From G963704535 sp963704535 (GTDB lineage: Bacteria > Chloroflexota > Chloroflexia > Chloroflexales > Roseiflexaceae), in NCBI GenBank assembly GCA_963704535.1, contig OY969916.1:6634001-6698000 (forward strand): a stretch of DNA of 64,000 nt, written 5' to 3'. Shown one piece after another: positions 52,318 through 60,995 of the stretch. The position numbers and the translations under genes were made by a program. The number at the start of each line of letters is the position of its first letter. The stretch's first letter is position 1. Under the pieces are notes generated by a model. It saw only the letters and a list, made by a program, of their open reading frames with translations, ran no database searches and was not told the origin of the DNA.

Positions 52318-52440
52318 CTTCGGCAGCCCTTCGACAGGCTCAGGAGCCGTGGTACTTTTTCTTCCTTTTATCATCGATGTTTCGCCTTCGTAGGGCGAAA
52401 CATCGATGATAAAAATGGGTGAAGTACCTTGTAACTCCTA
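52318..52440. repeat. Family 2 long hairpin, copy C
   Basis: The core arms are 52366-52386 and 52394-52414 (21 bp, left TTTTATCATCGATGTTTCGCC), with a 7-base loop. The left flank has CCTTCGACAGGCTCAGGAGC and TGGTACTTTTTCTTCC, and the right flank GTGAAGTACCTTG, as in copy B. The arm words ATCATCGATG/CATCGATGAT differ from copies A and B on both sides together. Confidence 0.85.
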
Positions 52441-52501
52441 TCATTTGACAGCCGCTGTGGAATAAGCTACAACACTGTACTATGTCTGCGGAGGAAAGTG
52501 G

Positions 52502-53026
52502 ATGATCCTATACGGCACAACCCACCGCGTCGGCGACGATGTTACCGCTGCCGATATCATCGCGCCGCAGTGGCACGACGCCGATGACCCGGCGATCCTG
52601 GCCGCACATTGCCTTGAGGCGGCTGGCCCGGCGATCTCCGAGCGCGCCCAGGAGGGCGATGTGCTGCTGGCCGGGCGCGGCTTCGGCGAAAGCCTGGAAG
52701 AAGGCGATCAAGGCTATGAAATGGCCGCGCTGGCCCTCCAGGCCGCTGGCTTCGCCGCCGTCGTTTGTGTCTCCGCCGCACCGGGGTTCGTAGAGGCGGC
52801 CCAAGCCTACGGCCTGCCCGTGCTGCTCTGCCCCGCTGCGATTGCCGAGATCTCGGCCGGCCAGGTGGTACGGCTCGACCTGGCGCGCGGGCGCATCGAG
52901 GATCGCGCGAGCGGCAACGTCTACACGGCGCCGCCCTGCGCCCCGGAACTGGTTCAGGCCGTCAGGCGGGCGCAGTTGCTGAACCGGATGCGGCGAGTGG
53001 TTGAGGATGAGGGCTTCGATGGATAA
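52502..53026 (+). CDS. Orphan LeuD/aconitase swivel-domain-like protein
   Basis: A 174-residue protein that resembles the small subunit of isopropylmalate dehydratase-type enzymes: GTTHRVGDDVTAADIIAP at the start, LAAHCLEAAGP, GDVLLAGRGFG in the middle, AAGFAAVVCVSAAPGFVEAAQAYGLPVLLC later. The usual GRNFGCGSSREHA is replaced by GRGFGESLEEGDQGYEMA, so the substrate-binding serine/arginine loop is gone. No large subunit is adjacent. GCGGAGGAAAG precedes the ATG. It may be a repurposed swivel domain; the activity is unknown. Confidence 0.6.
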   Translation: MILYGTTHRVGDDVTAADIIAPQWHDADDPAILAAHCLEAAGPAISERAQEGDVLLAGRGFGESLEEGDQGYEMAALALQAAGFAAVVCVSAAPGFVEAAQAYGLPVLLCPAAIAEISAGQVVRLDLARGRIEDRASGNVYTAPPCAPELVQAVRRAQLLNRMRRVVEDEGFDG

Positions 53027-53057
53027 AAAGATTACATGGGAGTAGTGAGGTGTTCAG

Positions 53058-53954
53058 ATGACCGCCACTCCACAACAAACAGTACCAACTCCAACCGCTG
53101 TTGCCGACGAAGCGACCACCCAGATCGATGCCTACCGCTACGGCTGGCGTTTCGTTCGCCGCGATCTGCCGGAAGGGGGCTATACGCTCGAACAAGTGCC
53201 ACTGACACTTGAAGACGTCCTGTATCCGGAAGTAGGGGATTTTGTTGTGCATAGCAAAGCTCATGAAGATGCATGCAGATATTTGGCTGACGTCTGCAAC
53301 GCGCGCCTGCGCGGCGATCCCTCGGCAGTGGTACTGCATGATGTTCGTGTCGCGTGGGATGTTCCCGAACTACGGCCAAATGGCCCAGACATCGCGGTGA
53401 TTCGGGGCGTGCACGAGCAACGCAACTGGAGCACGTTTGATGTCGCGGAGGAAGGTGTGCGCCCGGAGTTGATCATCGAAGTGACCTCTCCGGAGACACG
53501 ATCGAACGATCTCATGGAGAAGGTGGAGATCTACGCTCTAGCAAGTGTGTTTCATTATGTCATCGTGGATATACGGAAGTGGAAAGGTCAGGAGACGCTG
53601 TATCTCTTGAGCTATCAGCTTACTCCCAAAGGCTACGAGGCTGGTACGAAGGACGAGCGCGGCTGGCTGTGGCTGGAGCCTGTGGGGGTGTGGCTCGGCA
53701 TCCAGGATGACCACTTGCAATGTTACGATGAGGCTGGTCAGCCGATTGGCGACTATATCAATGTGGATGCCGCTCGCACCGAGGCCGAGACCCGCGCCGC
53801 CGCCGAAGCCGAGGCTCGCGCCGAGGCCGAGGCCCGCGCCTCTGTCGAAGCGGAGGCTCGCGTCGAGGCCGAGACCCGCGCTGCCGCCGCCGAGGCCCGG
53901 CTGCGCGAGCTTGAAGCCGAGATCCGTCGTCTGCGCGGCGAAGGTGAACTATAG
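53058..53954 (+). CDS. Uma2-family (DUF820) PD-(D/E)XK nuclease-fold protein with coiled-coil tail
   Basis: A 298-residue protein. The Uma2 domain covers about residues 40-215; the nuclease core is RPNGPDIAVIRG and RPELIIEVTSPETRSNDLMEKVEIYALASVFHYVIVD, with the expected Asp, Glu and Lys. A repetitive Ala/Glu/Arg tail (EAEARAEAEARASVEAEARVEAETR) forms a long coiled coil. Uma2 proteins are abundant in Cyanobacteria and Chloroflexota; their role is unclear. The stop TAG touches the ATG of the next gene, so the two are translationally linked. Confidence 0.85.
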   Translation: MTATPQQTVPTPTAVADEATTQIDAYRYGWRFVRRDLPEGGYTLEQVPLTLEDVLYPEVGDFVVHSKAHEDACRYLADVCNARLRGDPSAVVLHDVRVAWDVPELRPNGPDIAVIRGVHEQRNWSTFDVAEEGVRPELIIEVTSPETRSNDLMEKVEIYALASVFHYVIVDIRKWKGQETLYLLSYQLTPKGYEAGTKDERGWLWLEPVGVWLGIQDDHLQCYDEAGQPIGDYINVDAARTEAETRAAAEAEARAEAEARASVEAEARVEAETRAAAAEARLRELEAEIRRLRGEGEL

Positions 53955-55175
53955 ATGCAGTTGACGCCCAAACTGTTCCGCCGCCAGGTCGTTGATGCGG
54001 TGCGCGTTGGCGCGCCGGCAGCGCCGCGCTGCCCGCACGCCCCGCCGCTTGGCTTCTGTGGCGGGTGCACCTTCCAGGACCGCGACTACGCGGCCCAGGT
54101 CGCCGGCAAGCGCGCCGCACTCCAGGCGCTGTGGGCCGAGGATCTGCCGGACGAGATCCTGCAGCAGATGACGCTGGTCGCCTCGCCGAACCCCTTCCAG
54201 TACCGCACGCGCATGGACTATGTCGCCAGCAAGGAGCGCTTCGGGCTGCGGCGTGGCGGCAAGTTCAACTATATCGTCGATCTGGGCGAGTGCCACCTGA
54301 TCCCGCCGGCCGCATTCGCGGTCGCGCGCGGCGTCTATGAGCGGGCCATCGCGCTCGGCCTGCCCGACTACAACCTCAAGACGCATGCCGGGTTTCTACG
54401 CTACATCGTCGTGCGCCGCAGCCCGCAGGATACGCTGCTGCTGGCGGTCGTCACAGCCGCGCCTGACCCGGCCGGCACATACACGGCCGCGCTGGCGGAG
54501 ACCGCCGCGTATGCGCTCGTTCAGCCCGGCGTGGCCGGCTTCCACTGGCTGCTCAACGATACGCTGACTGATATCTCCTTCGGCGCGCCGGCGCAGCACT
54601 GGGGCGCCGCGACGCTGCCGATGCGGGTCGGGGCGCGCACGCTGGATATCGGGCCGAACACCTTTTTCCAGAACAATGTCCACCTGCTGCTGCCGCTGCT
54701 CGACGATGTCGCCGGGTGCGTCGGCGCCGCAGGGCGGGTCGCCGATCTGTACGGCGGTGTCGGAACGATCGCGCTGCACCTGGCCGGCCAGGCCGAGCAT
54801 GTGACCTGCGTTGAGTCGGTCGAGGAGAGCGCCCGGCTCGCCGAGCACAACATCGCCGCCAATAGCGTCGGCAATGTCACCGTGGTCCCGTCCGATGTGC
54901 TCGCATTCCTGCGCGAGCAGCCGGCGCATCATTTCGACATCGTCGTGGCCGACCCGCCGCGCACCGGCCTAGGCCCCGATGTCTGCCGTGAACTGCTGCG
55001 TCTGGCCCCACGGCGGCTGGTGTATGTTTCGTGCAACACACTGACCCTGCGCGAAGACGCCCGCGCGCTGGCCGAGCAATACCAGGTAGCGGAGCTGCGC
55101 GGCTACGATATGTTCCCGCAGACGCCGCATATGGAGGCGCTGGCAGTATTCGACCTCCGTGCCCGTGGTGCGTGA
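53955..55175 (+). CDS. RlmD/TrmA-type RNA m5U methyltransferase
   Basis: A 406-residue SAM-dependent class I methyltransferase. It has four cysteines of the Fe-S cluster site (CPHAPPLGFCGGCTFQ plus a later one), a SAM fold (VADLYGGVGTIALHLA), VADPPRTGLG, and the nucleophile cysteine in YVSCNTLTL. There is no N-terminal TRAM domain, so the target could be 23S rRNA U747/U1939 or tRNA U54. The ATG follows directly the stop of the Uma2 gene. A stem-loop 60 bases downstream may terminate it. Confidence 0.9.
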   Translation: MQLTPKLFRRQVVDAVRVGAPAAPRCPHAPPLGFCGGCTFQDRDYAAQVAGKRAALQALWAEDLPDEILQQMTLVASPNPFQYRTRMDYVASKERFGLRRGGKFNYIVDLGECHLIPPAAFAVARGVYERAIALGLPDYNLKTHAGFLRYIVVRRSPQDTLLLAVVTAAPDPAGTYTAALAETAAYALVQPGVAGFHWLLNDTLTDISFGAPAQHWGAATLPMRVGARTLDIGPNTFFQNNVHLLLPLLDDVAGCVGAAGRVADLYGGVGTIALHLAGQAEHVTCVESVEESARLAEHNIAANSVGNVTVVPSDVLAFLREQPAHHFDIVVADPPRTGLGPDVCRELLRLAPRRLVYVSCNTLTLREDARALAEQYQVAELRGYDMFPQTPHMEALAVFDLRARGA

Positions 55176-55235
55176 AACGTGATGCGTGAGTGCATCTTGC
55201 AACATCATACCATCTGCCAGCGTAGATCCTTTGAC

Positions 55236-55273
55236 GGACGCAATCCGCGAGTTTGCTTGCCGGATTGGCGTCC
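55236..55273. terminator. Bulged stem-loop after the methyltransferase gene
   Basis: GGACGCAATCCG (55236-55247) and CGGATTGGCGTCC (55261-55273) pair with one bulged G around a 13-base loop. It is a plausible terminator between the methyltransferase and the kinase gene. Confidence 0.55.
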
Positions 55274-55341
55274 CTGTGCTACCCTAACCAGTGCGGGAGT
55301 TTGCGATGGCGCGCGCCATGCCGCCCACCATAAGGACTGAT

Positions 55342-56847
55342 ATGGCCGAGGCCCAACAGATCCTCTGCCCGATATGCCACAAGCCCAACCTCCGCAGGGC
55401 GCGCTTCTGCCAGCACTGCGGCAAGGACATTGTGCTCAACAATGACGGCCCCAGCTACTACATCACGCGAATCATTAAAGCAGGCGGCCAGGGCGCGGTC
55501 TACGAGACGATCGGCGACGATGGGCAGGTGTATGCCGTCAAGGAGATGCTCGACCGTTTCACCGACGACAAAGAGCGCGACGAAGCGATCGTGCGCTTTG
55601 AGGCCGAGGCCAGGATGCTTCAGCGCCTCGCGCACTCGCGTATCCCCCGTGTGTACACCGACTTCAAAGACGAGGGCCGGCAGTACCTGGCGATGGAGTT
55701 TGTGCGCGGCGAGGATCTGGAGGAGCTGATCCAGCGCCAAGGCGCCCTGCCTGAGAAACAGGTGCTTGAATGGGCCGACCAGATCTGCGAGGTGCTGTCC
55801 TACCTGCACAATCATAAGCCCGAGCCGATCATCTTCCGCGATATGAAGCCCTCCAATATCATGATCGAGCCCAATGGTAGTGTCAAGCTGATCGACTTCG
55901 GGATCGCGAAGGTGTTCCAGCGCGCCGAGCGTGGCACGCAGATCGGCACACCCGGCTACGCGCCGCCTGAGCAGTACCAGGGGCTTGCGACGATTGAGTC
56001 CGATATCTACGCCCTCGGCGCGACGCTGCACCACATGCTCACCGGCCGCGACCCACGCGACGAGCCGCCGTTCTCGTTCCCGCCGGTATACGGCCTGAAT
56101 CCACGGGTCGCGAAACCAACCTCCGAGGCCATCCAACGGGCACTCCAGATGAAGCCGGAGGATCGCTACGGCTCAGTGGCCGAGTTCCGGGCCGCGCTGC
56201 GCCCGCAGCCGGCTCAGCCGCCGCAGGTGCTTCGCGCCCCGCAGACGGCGGCGCTGCCGGCGCAGCCACAGGTCGCCGTGCCGCCGGCGGTCGCCCCGGT
56301 GACACCGCCGCCGGCACCCGCTCGACCGGCTCAGGTGGCCCCGGTTCGACCGGCTGTGCCGGTGCAGCCGCCAGCCCGGCCAGCCGCCCCGCCGACGCAG
56401 CCGCCGGCCCGGCCGGTCGCCCCGCCGGCACAGCCCGCTCAAGCGAAGCGCCGGGGTGGTGGCGTCGTGCGCTGGCTGTTCGCCCTGCTGCTGGTTGCGG
56501 TACTGGCGGGAGGGACGCTGGTGTTCGCGTTCCCTGACGTTGTCGAGCAGGTTGTGCCGGGCCTCGTGTCGAGCCCGCAACCAACACCGCAGCGGTTCAT
56601 TCAGAAAATCTTCACCATAGATGAGCAGGAGATTATTGTTCCGCCTGGGACTGATGTGCGCCGCGCGTACCTCGACGTGTTCCTCCAGCTCGCCCAGCAG
56701 GACCCGGACTACGGCCCCAATGCGCGGATCAATACCAATGCGCCTCCAAGCTTCATCGGCGAGCCGCAGAAGATCGCCGATGAGGCGAATGGTACCCGCT
56801 ACCGCGCCTCAATGCAGGGATTTATCCTGGTGCCGCAAAGTCCCTAA
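55342..56847 (+). CDS. Membrane Ser/Thr protein kinase with N-terminal zinc ribbon
   Basis: A 501-residue PknB-like kinase. A zinc ribbon CPIC/CQHC at residues 9-26 precedes the kinase (about 40-290): glycine loop KAGGQGAV, Lys67 (YAVKEM), FRDMKPSNIM with Asp167 (Phe replaces the usual His), DFG at 185-187, and activation loop GTPGYAPPE. A Pro/Ala-rich linker (290-370), one membrane segment (about 375-400) and an outer domain of about 100 residues follow. AAGGA precedes ATG 55342. It probably senses an envelope signal; its target is unknown. Confidence 0.9.
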   Translation: MAEAQQILCPICHKPNLRRARFCQHCGKDIVLNNDGPSYYITRIIKAGGQGAVYETIGDDGQVYAVKEMLDRFTDDKERDEAIVRFEAEARMLQRLAHSRIPRVYTDFKDEGRQYLAMEFVRGEDLEELIQRQGALPEKQVLEWADQICEVLSYLHNHKPEPIIFRDMKPSNIMIEPNGSVKLIDFGIAKVFQRAERGTQIGTPGYAPPEQYQGLATIESDIYALGATLHHMLTGRDPRDEPPFSFPPVYGLNPRVAKPTSEAIQRALQMKPEDRYGSVAEFRAALRPQPAQPPQVLRAPQTAALPAQPQVAVPPAVAPVTPPPAPARPAQVAPVRPAVPVQPPARPAAPPTQPPARPVAPPAQPAQAKRRGGGVVRWLFALLLVAVLAGGTLVFAFPDVVEQVVPGLVSSPQPTPQRFIQKIFTIDEQEIIVPPGTDVRRAYLDVFLQLAQQDPDYGPNARINTNAPPSFIGEPQKIADEANGTRYRASMQGFILVPQSP

Positions 56848-56853
56848 CCCGTT

Positions 56854-56901
56854 TTTTCTCGTCGATGTTTCGCCCGGTCGGGCGAAACATCGACGAGAAA
56901 A
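56854..56901. repeat. Family 2 hairpin core, copy D
   Basis: Arms 56854-56876 and 56879-56901 (left TTTTCTCGTCGATGTTTCGC plus CCG) are exact complements. No outer flanks are kept. It begins 8 bases after the kinase stop codon and ends in a run of A on this strand, so it may serve as a terminator for the opposite strand or for the kinase gene (six T precede it). Confidence 0.8.
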
Positions 56902-57011
56902 GGATCGCCCTCCAACTCCCCCGGATTGTAATTGTGTAATTAAAATTACATTGACATTCCGTTCATCCCGCTATATACTTTAGGCTATTAAGTATCTTCT
57001 ACCCAAAGCTT

Positions 57012-57218
57012 TTAGAGGCTGTCTGAGAAGGTTGATTTGTCGCCGAAGCTTCGGGGTGGAAAGGGGTTCTTGAGGGGCAACCCCCTCAAACTCCCCCTTT
57101 TTAGACAGCCTCTTAGAGACTGTCTGAAAAGGTTGATTTGTCGCTCGTGGTCCGTGGTGGGAAAGGGGTTCTTGAGGGGGCAACCCCCTCAAACTCCCCC
57201 TTTTTGGACAGCCTCTTA
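57012..57218. mobile_element. Two tandem family 1 MITEs sharing one TTA
   Basis: The first element is 57015-57112 and the second 57116-57215. Each has ends of the type GAGGCTGTCTGA(A/G)AAGG and the reverse-orientation interior (TTGATTTGTCGC, GTGGTGG or GGGGTGG, GGGGTTCTTGAGGGG). TTA occurs at 57012-57014, 57113-57115 and 57216-57218, so the second copy entered the target duplication of the first, or both arose by tandem duplication. They are upstream of the HtrA-like gene. Confidence 0.9.
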
Positions 57219-57241
57219 GGGAAACGGAAAAGGTCAGAGCT

Positions 57242-58198
57242 ATGAGCACAGGAGTACAGGAGCACGAAGCGCTGGACGCATACTCGCGCGCGATCACCAC
57301 GACGGCGGCTCGGGTTGGCCCGGCGGTCGTCAAAGTCGAGACTGGGCGCGGTGGGGCACAGCGAGGCCGGGGCTGGCCCCAGCAGGGGATCGGCTCAGGC
57401 GTTGTTTACAGCAGCAGCGGATATATCTTGACCAATGCCCATGTCGTTGCCGGCGCCTCGCGGGTGACGGTCACGCTGCCGGATGGGCGCAGCTTGCCGG
57501 CCGGCGTCCTTGGCGCCGAGCCGGAGCGCGATCTGGCGGTGCTCCAGGTCGGCCAGCATAACCTGCCGGTAGCCGAGATGAGCGCCGCGCCGCTGCGCGT
57601 GGGCCAGCTCGTCGTGGCGATCGGCAACCCCTACGGGCTGGATTTCACGGTCACGGCCGGCGTGATTAGCGCGCTTGGTCGCTCGCTGCCGATCGACCGC
57701 AGCCATACACTTGATCAGTTGATTCAGACCGATACATCGATCAACCCCGGCAACTCCGGCGGGCCGCTGGCCGATGTCCAAGGCCGCGTGATCGGCATCA
57801 CCACGGCGATTCTGCCGTTTGCACAGGGGCTCGGGTTCGCCATCCCGGTCGCGACGGCGTTTGATGTGATCGCCCGGATCACCGAGCGGCACCGCAGCGG
57901 AATCAGCCGCGGTGTGCTGGGCATCAGCGGGTTGGACATCCCGATCGATGAGGCGGTGCGGCGCGCGCAGAACCTCGATCAGCGGAGCGGCGTGCTGCTG
58001 CTGGAGGTCGCGCAGGGCGGCGCTGCGGCTCGCGCCAGCCTCCACAATGGTGATATCATCCTGGCGTTGGGTGAGCGCAAGACCGAGAGCGTCGATTCGC
58101 TACGCCAGGCGGTGCTGACGCTCAAGGGCAGCAGCCCCTGGCGAGTAAGCTTCCTACGTGACGGCCGCCGCCGCCAGGTGAGCCTGACGCCGGCATAA
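57242..58198 (+). CDS. HtrA/DegP-like trypsin-fold serine protease with PDZ, no export signal
   Basis: A 318-residue protease: His in LTNAHVVAGA, Asp in ERDLAVLQVG, Ser in SINPGNSGGPLAD, followed by a PDZ domain (GVLLLEVAQGGAAARASLHNGDIILALGERKTESVDSL). No signal peptide or membrane segment is visible, so it appears cytosolic, unlike DegP; a short N-terminus starts at MSTGVQEHEALDAYSRAI. The start lies 24 bases after two MITEs, which probably carry its leader. Confidence 0.9.
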   Translation: MSTGVQEHEALDAYSRAITTTAARVGPAVVKVETGRGGAQRGRGWPQQGIGSGVVYSSSGYILTNAHVVAGASRVTVTLPDGRSLPAGVLGAEPERDLAVLQVGQHNLPVAEMSAAPLRVGQLVVAIGNPYGLDFTVTAGVISALGRSLPIDRSHTLDQLIQTDTSINPGNSGGPLADVQGRVIGITTAILPFAQGLGFAIPVATAFDVIARITERHRSGISRGVLGISGLDIPIDEAVRRAQNLDQRSGVLLLEVAQGGAAARASLHNGDIILALGERKTESVDSLRQAVLTLKGSSPWRVSFLRDGRRRQVSLTPA

Positions 58199-58225
58199 GA
58201 CAAGGCCCTTGAGAGCTTTGCAGTT

Positions 58226-58325
58226 CTGGGAAAAGGGGGTTTGAGGGGGCAACCCCCTCAGTCTCCTCCCTCTCACATGAGCGAATACACAAGAGCCGAG
58301 AACCAATGGTTGGTTCTCGGCTCTT
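58226..58325. terminator. Family 1 relic followed by a 16-bp perfect hairpin
   Basis: 58230-58270 keeps only the core of family 1 (GGAAAAGGGGGTTTGAGGGG, GCAACCCCCTCAG). AAGAGCCGAGAACCAA (58291-58306) and TTGGTTCTCGGCTCTT (58310-58325) form a perfect stem with a 3-base loop, with the GAACC phrase also used in nadE. Probable terminator of the protease gene. Confidence 0.7.
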
Positions 58326-58461
58326 GCGTATCCGCTCTGGTTCTTTGGTGTGGCGCGTGAGCGCAACTCTCTGGTACAATAGATGCACCACATCCGGCCA
58401 ACTCGTCGTCTTACCTCTGAGGCACTACAAAGCGCATATTCACTTTTGCAGGGAGGATTGT

Positions 58462-58947
58462 ATGGGTTTCTTTGATAATCTGAGCAAGGCGATTTCTCAG
58501 GGCGTTGACCGCGCGAAGTTCGAGGCCGACAAATTTCAGCGAACTACGCGCCTCCAGAATGAGATCAACGAGCTTAAGAAGCAGATCGACCTCAAGCGGA
58601 TGGAGTTTGGCGACCGGGCGCTTGAGCTGTATAAGGCCGGCCAGTTCCAATCCGCGACACTTGGCGAGATCTTGCGGGGGATGGAGGCGCTTCAGTCCAG
58701 CACCACGCTGAAGGAAGAGGAGTTGAAAACCGCCCAGGGGGAGATCTTCGTCGAGCCGACCCCATCGGCGGGCGTGCAGGCCCAGCAGGTGCCGATCAGC
58801 ACCGAGCCGCCGGCTTCCTATACATCCGCGCCGACTGCCCAGGCCCCCGCACCCGCCGCCAGCACAAAAGCCTGCCCAAACTGCCGCTTCCAGATGCCGG
58901 CTTCGGCCATGTTCTGCCCAAATTGTGGGACGCGGCTGGGCGTTTAA
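58462..58947 (+). CDS. Coiled-coil protein with C-terminal zinc ribbon
   Basis: A 161-residue protein: MGFFDNLSKAISQGVDRAKFEADKFQRTTRLQNEINELKKQIDLKR forms an amphipathic start and coiled coil. A Pro/Thr/Ala linker (about 105-137) follows, and a zinc ribbon CPNCRFQMPASAMFCPNCG ends it. AGGGAGGA precedes ATG 58462. Similar coiled-coil/zinc-ribbon proteins are widespread but uncharacterised; a scaffolding or nucleic-acid role cannot be decided. Confidence 0.8.
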   Translation: MGFFDNLSKAISQGVDRAKFEADKFQRTTRLQNEINELKKQIDLKRMEFGDRALELYKAGQFQSATLGEILRGMEALQSSTTLKEEELKTAQGEIFVEPTPSAGVQAQQVPISTEPPASYTSAPTAQAPAPAASTKACPNCRFQMPASAMFCPNCGTRLGV

Positions 58948-59053
58948 TACCAGCTTGCGTTATGGTGGCGAAGATTGAAGTTGGGAGAAAACAAGATCGT
59001 GGAGGGCGGCCTTCCACACCTTCCCGTACCTCCCCGCCGCAAGATGCCACAGC
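58948..59053. repeat. Second copy of the third dispersed repeat
   Basis: It matches 3221-3313: CTTGCGTT, TTGGGAGAAAA, GAGGGCGGCC, TTCCACACC and AAGATGCCAC occur in the same order and spacing. It lies between two convergent genes. Confidence 0.65.
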
Positions 59054-59063
59054 GGATCGGGCC

Positions 59064-60068
59064 TCAGTTGTTTGTGGCTAATCCGTTGCCGTTGCTGTGT
59101 GGCTTGCCCAATGAGGCGTCGAGGTAGTGGCCGAGCGCTTCCTGAGGGCTGCGTGCTGTGCGCACCTCGTTGAGATCGATCCCCTGTTGGATGAGCGATA
59201 CCGCGACCTCTGCGGAGATGCCGCTGATGGTCACCTGGCAGCCCAGGAGCCGCAGCGCCCTGGCAGTGTTGAGCAGCGCCCTGGCGACCGAGGTGTCCAT
59301 AACCGTGACGCCGGCGATGTCGAGGATGACCATCCGCGCGCGCTGGTCTCCCGCCGACGCCAGCAGCCGGGTCGTCAACATCTTGGCGCGCCGGCTGTCA
59401 ACATGGCCGACGATTGGCGCGAACAACACACCTTCGGCCAGCGTCACCGCCGGGGTCTCCAGCGTCGCCACCAGGTCCAGAAGCTGGTTCTGCTGTTCGA
59501 TCTGTGTGGTCATTCGCTCGTTCGCCAGGGCCAATTCACGCGACTGTTGCTCGGCGCGGTCTCTTTCCGCCTCGGCGCGGCGGGCGTGTTCGGCGAGGGC
59601 GTGCTGGGTCTTGTCGGCCAGCCAGCGCGCCAGCACGATGCCACCGACGATCATCAGCACCAGCAGGATAGTGACCGGGTTCGCGTACGGGCTCTGCGTG
59701 CCGCCCCGGACGAGCAGAATCGCGTAGGTAGTGACGATGCTGCCGATCACCCAGGGCGATGATGTCATGAGCAGGGCGGCCGTTGCCGGGATAAAGATCG
59801 TGAGCGTTGGCTGGTGGGTGAGGTATGGCTCCTGGGTTGTGAGGCCGATCATCAAGGTAAGCAGGATCACAGCCAGGTAGCGGGCCGCTTCCCAGCCGCG
59901 CCAGTACAAAAACAGCAGTCCAGCGCCCAAAAGCGTTCCCACCGCCGTGAAGATCAGATTGATGGTGGTGGCGCCCATCGCAAATAAAGCCGCAAACACA
60001 AGGATCGGGATAAACGTAAGGATGCTCAACAGAATGAGCGTGACGCGCCGTTGAAGAGAATGAGTCAT
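59064..60068 (-). CDS. Membrane STAS-domain protein (RsbR-like)
   Basis: A 334-residue protein with five or six membrane segments (residues 8-150), a linker coiled coil (HALAEHARRAEAERDRAEQQSRELALANERMTTQIEQQNQLL), and a STAS domain (TPAVTLAEGVLFAPIVGHVDSRRAKML ... VILDIAGVTVMDTSVARALL) of the RsbR/stressosome type. The phosphorylatable Thr/Ser region DTSVA is present. It could be the sensor of a partner-switch pathway; no RsbT or RsbW partner lies nearby. Confidence 0.88.
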   Translation of the reverse strand: MTHSLQRRVTLILLSILTFIPILVFAALFAMGATTINLIFTAVGTLLGAGLLFLYWRGWEAARYLAVILLTLMIGLTTQEPYLTHQPTLTIFIPATAALLMTSSPWVIGSIVTTYAILLVRGGTQSPYANPVTILLVLMIVGGIVLARWLADKTQHALAEHARRAEAERDRAEQQSRELALANERMTTQIEQQNQLLDLVATLETPAVTLAEGVLFAPIVGHVDSRRAKMLTTRLLASAGDQRARMVILDIAGVTVMDTSVARALLNTARALRLLGCQVTISGISAEVAVSLIQQGIDLNEVRTARSPQEALGHYLDASLGKPHSNGNGLATNN

Positions 60069-60281
60069 AGTTTGTTCCTGGTGCTACGCTCTTGCCCGAT
60101 GACGGTACGCAAAAAACGTGACGACTCGGCCGGCGAATGTCACGTCGCAGCTTACCAGTGAGATGGGAGGATGACAATCACCCGCAAGTCCGGTTGTGAG
60201 AAGTACTGATCAGAGAGGTTGATATGAAACTATGCGGGCTCAGACGATTGGTCGCCTGAGCCCGCATTTGGAGGTTGGAGA
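60069..60281. other. Upstream region of the STAS gene, nothing further seen
   Basis: This gap contains no gene, no clear promoter and no repeat of the families described here. Confidence 0.4.
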
Positions 60282-60369
60282 TTAGGGAGTGTCTCGCCCA
60301 CGATCCGTGGTGGTAAAGGGGATTGTTGAGGGGCGGCCCCTCAAACTCCCCCTTTCAAACAGTCTCTTA
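60282..60369. mobile_element. Family 1 MITE (82 bp), left end degraded
   Basis: Flanks TTA at 60282-60284 and TTA at 60367-60369. The right end is CCCTTTCAAACAGTCTC; the left end reads GGGAGTGTCTCGCC. The interior ATCCGTGGTGG, GATTGTTGAGGGGC and GGCCCCTCAAACTCCCC is intact in reverse orientation. It ends 16 bases before the stop codon of the SRAP gene. Confidence 0.75.
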
Positions 60370-60385
60370 GGGCGGTGCGCGCCGG

Positions 60386-60893
60386 CTATGCGCCCAGCGC
60401 CGCCTGGTGGCCCGCGTCGTCAATCGGCACGACCGCGTCCTGCTCGATCAGCGCCGGCATCCGGTCGTGGCCGGTAAGCTCCTGGTACTCAGGGGTCGGC
60501 GGCAGCGTGAGCATGTAGATGCGCTCGGCGCCGTCGCGGCGCACCAGGTAGCCGCGGATGCCCTGGTCGATGCCGAACCAAATCTTCTTCTCAACCCCCT
60601 GGAAGGCTGGGATCACGATCTCTTTCGGGCGTAGGTAGTTCCATTTGCCGGCCTCAAGAACTCTCGACGCGCACCCAGCCGGTCTTGGGCAGCTTGAGCG
60701 CGTCGTCGCGGTTGCCCCAGTCGAAGAGCTTCAGCTCGCCGTCGATCAGCGCCGGCAATACCGGGCGCGCTTGCCAGAACACTGATGTGACCACGCCGCT
60801 CTCACGGGCCAGGTCGAGCTGCTGGGTACTGTAGGCTTCGCTCAGGGCCGGCTCCAGCCGCTCGTCGTATTTGAAACGGATGCCTCCGCACAT
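60386..60893 (-). CDS. Divergent SRAP (YedK/HMCES-like) protein, one frameshift
   Basis: About 169 residues when one extra T near 60654-60660 is removed (GWVRVES/LEAGKWNY). It begins MCGGIRF, so Cys2 would be N-terminal after Met removal, as SRAP enzymes need; the second of two adjacent ATGs (60893) is therefore chosen, and AGGAGG is five bases upstream of it. ARPVLPALIDG and FDWGNRDDALKLP, the Glu in VIPAFQGVEKK, and HDRMPALI near the end match the SRAP catalytic outline. SRAP proteins crosslink to abasic sites in ssDNA. The similarity is distant. Confidence 0.6.
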
Positions 60894-60944
60894 CATTGCC
60901 TCCTAAAGCAAGGTTTCAGATAGCGCCATTCGACTTTACAGTGT

Positions 60945-60995
60945 GAGTGGGGGAGACTGAGGGGCTGCCTCCCTCAAACCCCCTTTCTCCCAGAG
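60945..60995. repeat. Family 1 core relic
   Basis: GTGGGGGAGACTGAGGGGC and TGCCTCCCTCAAACCCCC recall the family 1 core, without ends or flanking duplications. It lies between the divergent SRAP and MFS genes. Confidence 0.5.

Noticed and set aside
53058..53954. Restriction-modification system around the Uma2 protein
   Set aside because: The adjacent methyltransferase is an RNA m5U enzyme with an Fe-S site, not a DNA methylase.
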